This document shows positions 63,725 to 64,000 of a DNA stretch of 64,000 nt, piece by piece. The notes beneath the pieces were generated by a model that made no database searches, was not told the origin of the DNA, and was given only the letters and a program-made list of their open reading frames with translations. Source of the stretch: Novosphingobium hassiacum (GTDB lineage: Bacteria; Pseudomonadota; Alphaproteobacteria; Sphingomonadales; Sphingomonadaceae); assembly GCF_014196055.1 (NCBI RefSeq), contig NZ_JACICY010000007.1, positions 206,493 through 270,492 on the forward strand, given 5' to 3'. The position numbers and the translations under genes were made by a program. Position 1 is the first letter of the stretch. Each line of letters opens with the position of its first letter.

Positions 63725-63928
63725 TTGTTGTTATAGATGAAGGGACATGTGGGCGACGGCGTCTGCATCCGGGGCTTTGGGGCTCGGGTATGTAGATAAA
63801 TCAGTCGTCTTGCATGTCTTTATGTAACCATACGTATAGATGTGCAGGGTTGATACCCTGAATTAATTTTACGTCAGATTGCGGTTATGGGCTTAGGCTT
63901 ATGACCGTGCTGTTGTGAGATTGGACCA

Positions 63929-64000
63929 AAACTTGAGAGTTTGATCCTGGCTCAGAACGAACGCTGGCGGCATGCCTAACACATGCAAGTCGAACGAAGC
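63929..64000 (+). rRNA. rrs: 16S ribosomal RNA, 5' end only
   Basis: The universal 16S 5' region is seen: GAGAGTTTGATCCTGGCTCA followed by GAACGAACGCTGGCGGCATG and CCTAACACATGCAAGTCGAA, as in Alphaproteobacteria of the Sphingomonadales. The exact 5' end is uncertain by a few bases. The gene continues past the window; the rest of the operon is not seen. Confidence 0.97.

Noticed and set aside
63790..63840. Second rRNA promoter (TTGCAT ... TATAGA)
   Set aside because: The spacer is 19 bases and it lies after boxA; this part more likely forms the 16S processing stem.
1..64000. CRISPR arrays, insertion sequences, prophage genes, tRNAs
   Set aside because: No regularly spaced direct repeats, transposase, integrase or phage structural genes were seen, and no gap contained a tRNA-like cloverleaf.

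Overview
The window is a stretch of chromosome from a GC-rich alphaproteobacterium of the Sphingomonadales, most likely Novosphingobium or a close relative. Three things point there. The ABC exporter at 57906-59735 is, from memory, nearly identical to the structurally known Atm1 of Novosphingobium aromaticivorans. Several genes are sphingomonad-typical: paired DUF4139 proteins, the TauE/TIGR02186 pair, the CBP3-DUF177 pair, and an NfrB-like glycosyltransferase. Small palindromic repeats of the kind common in sphingomonads lie between genes. No prophage, insertion sequence, plasmid gene, CRISPR array or tRNA was seen. The window ends 72 bases into a 16S rRNA gene, so its right edge is the head of an rRNA operon.

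Layout. 1-6.4 kb: CPA2 antiporter (3' end off the window), two tandem DUF4139 proteins, SCO copper chaperone, MarR-type regulator with a receiver-like N-terminus. 6.7-12.8 kb: minus-strand serC-serA-hisZ-purA block (serine, histidine and purine synthesis) separated by palindromic repeats, with a possible structured leader before serC. 12.8-17.1 kb: tlpA divergent from argH, an LptM-like lipoprotein, lysA and a truncated siroheme-synthase-like gene. 17.1-23.9 kb: SDR enzyme, phosphate-type porin with a possible Pho box, ilvE, tlyA, tspO, ubiK. 24-30.8 kb: metZ, a protein-mannosyltransferase-like enzyme and a DPM-synthase-like enzyme, leuB, recO, apaG, LysR regulator. 30.9-35.9 kb: GGDEF/EAL protein, Bcr/CflA exporter, dinB, Nudix hydrolase.

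36.0-44.7 kb holds a compact type II secretion operon, gspC-D-E-F-G-L-M-N, with no minor pseudopilin genes H, I, J, K and no prepilin peptidase. 44.7-54 kb: dps, a two-gene unit resembling the phage N4 receptor system NfrB/NfrA, TauE/SafE permease, TIGR02186 protein, HerA-like ATPase, MATE exporter, DUF177 and CBP3. 54.2-63.3 kb: bamE, hslV-hslU, three small genes, Atm1-type exporter, double-DTG aspartic protease, polysaccharide flippase and GT2 glycosyltransferase. 63.3-64 kb: rRNA promoter, leader hairpin, boxA and 16S start.

Most of the window is core metabolism and envelope biogenesis. The less ordinary parts are the regulatory and intergenic sequences (nested inverted repeats, a copy of the 16S 3' tail that is a perfect Shine-Dalgarno on the other strand, Pho-like and CRP-like sites), the reduced secretion operon, the degenerate siroheme and EAL domains, and the NfrB/NfrA-like pair. 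All family assignments were made by reading the sequence; no database search was run.
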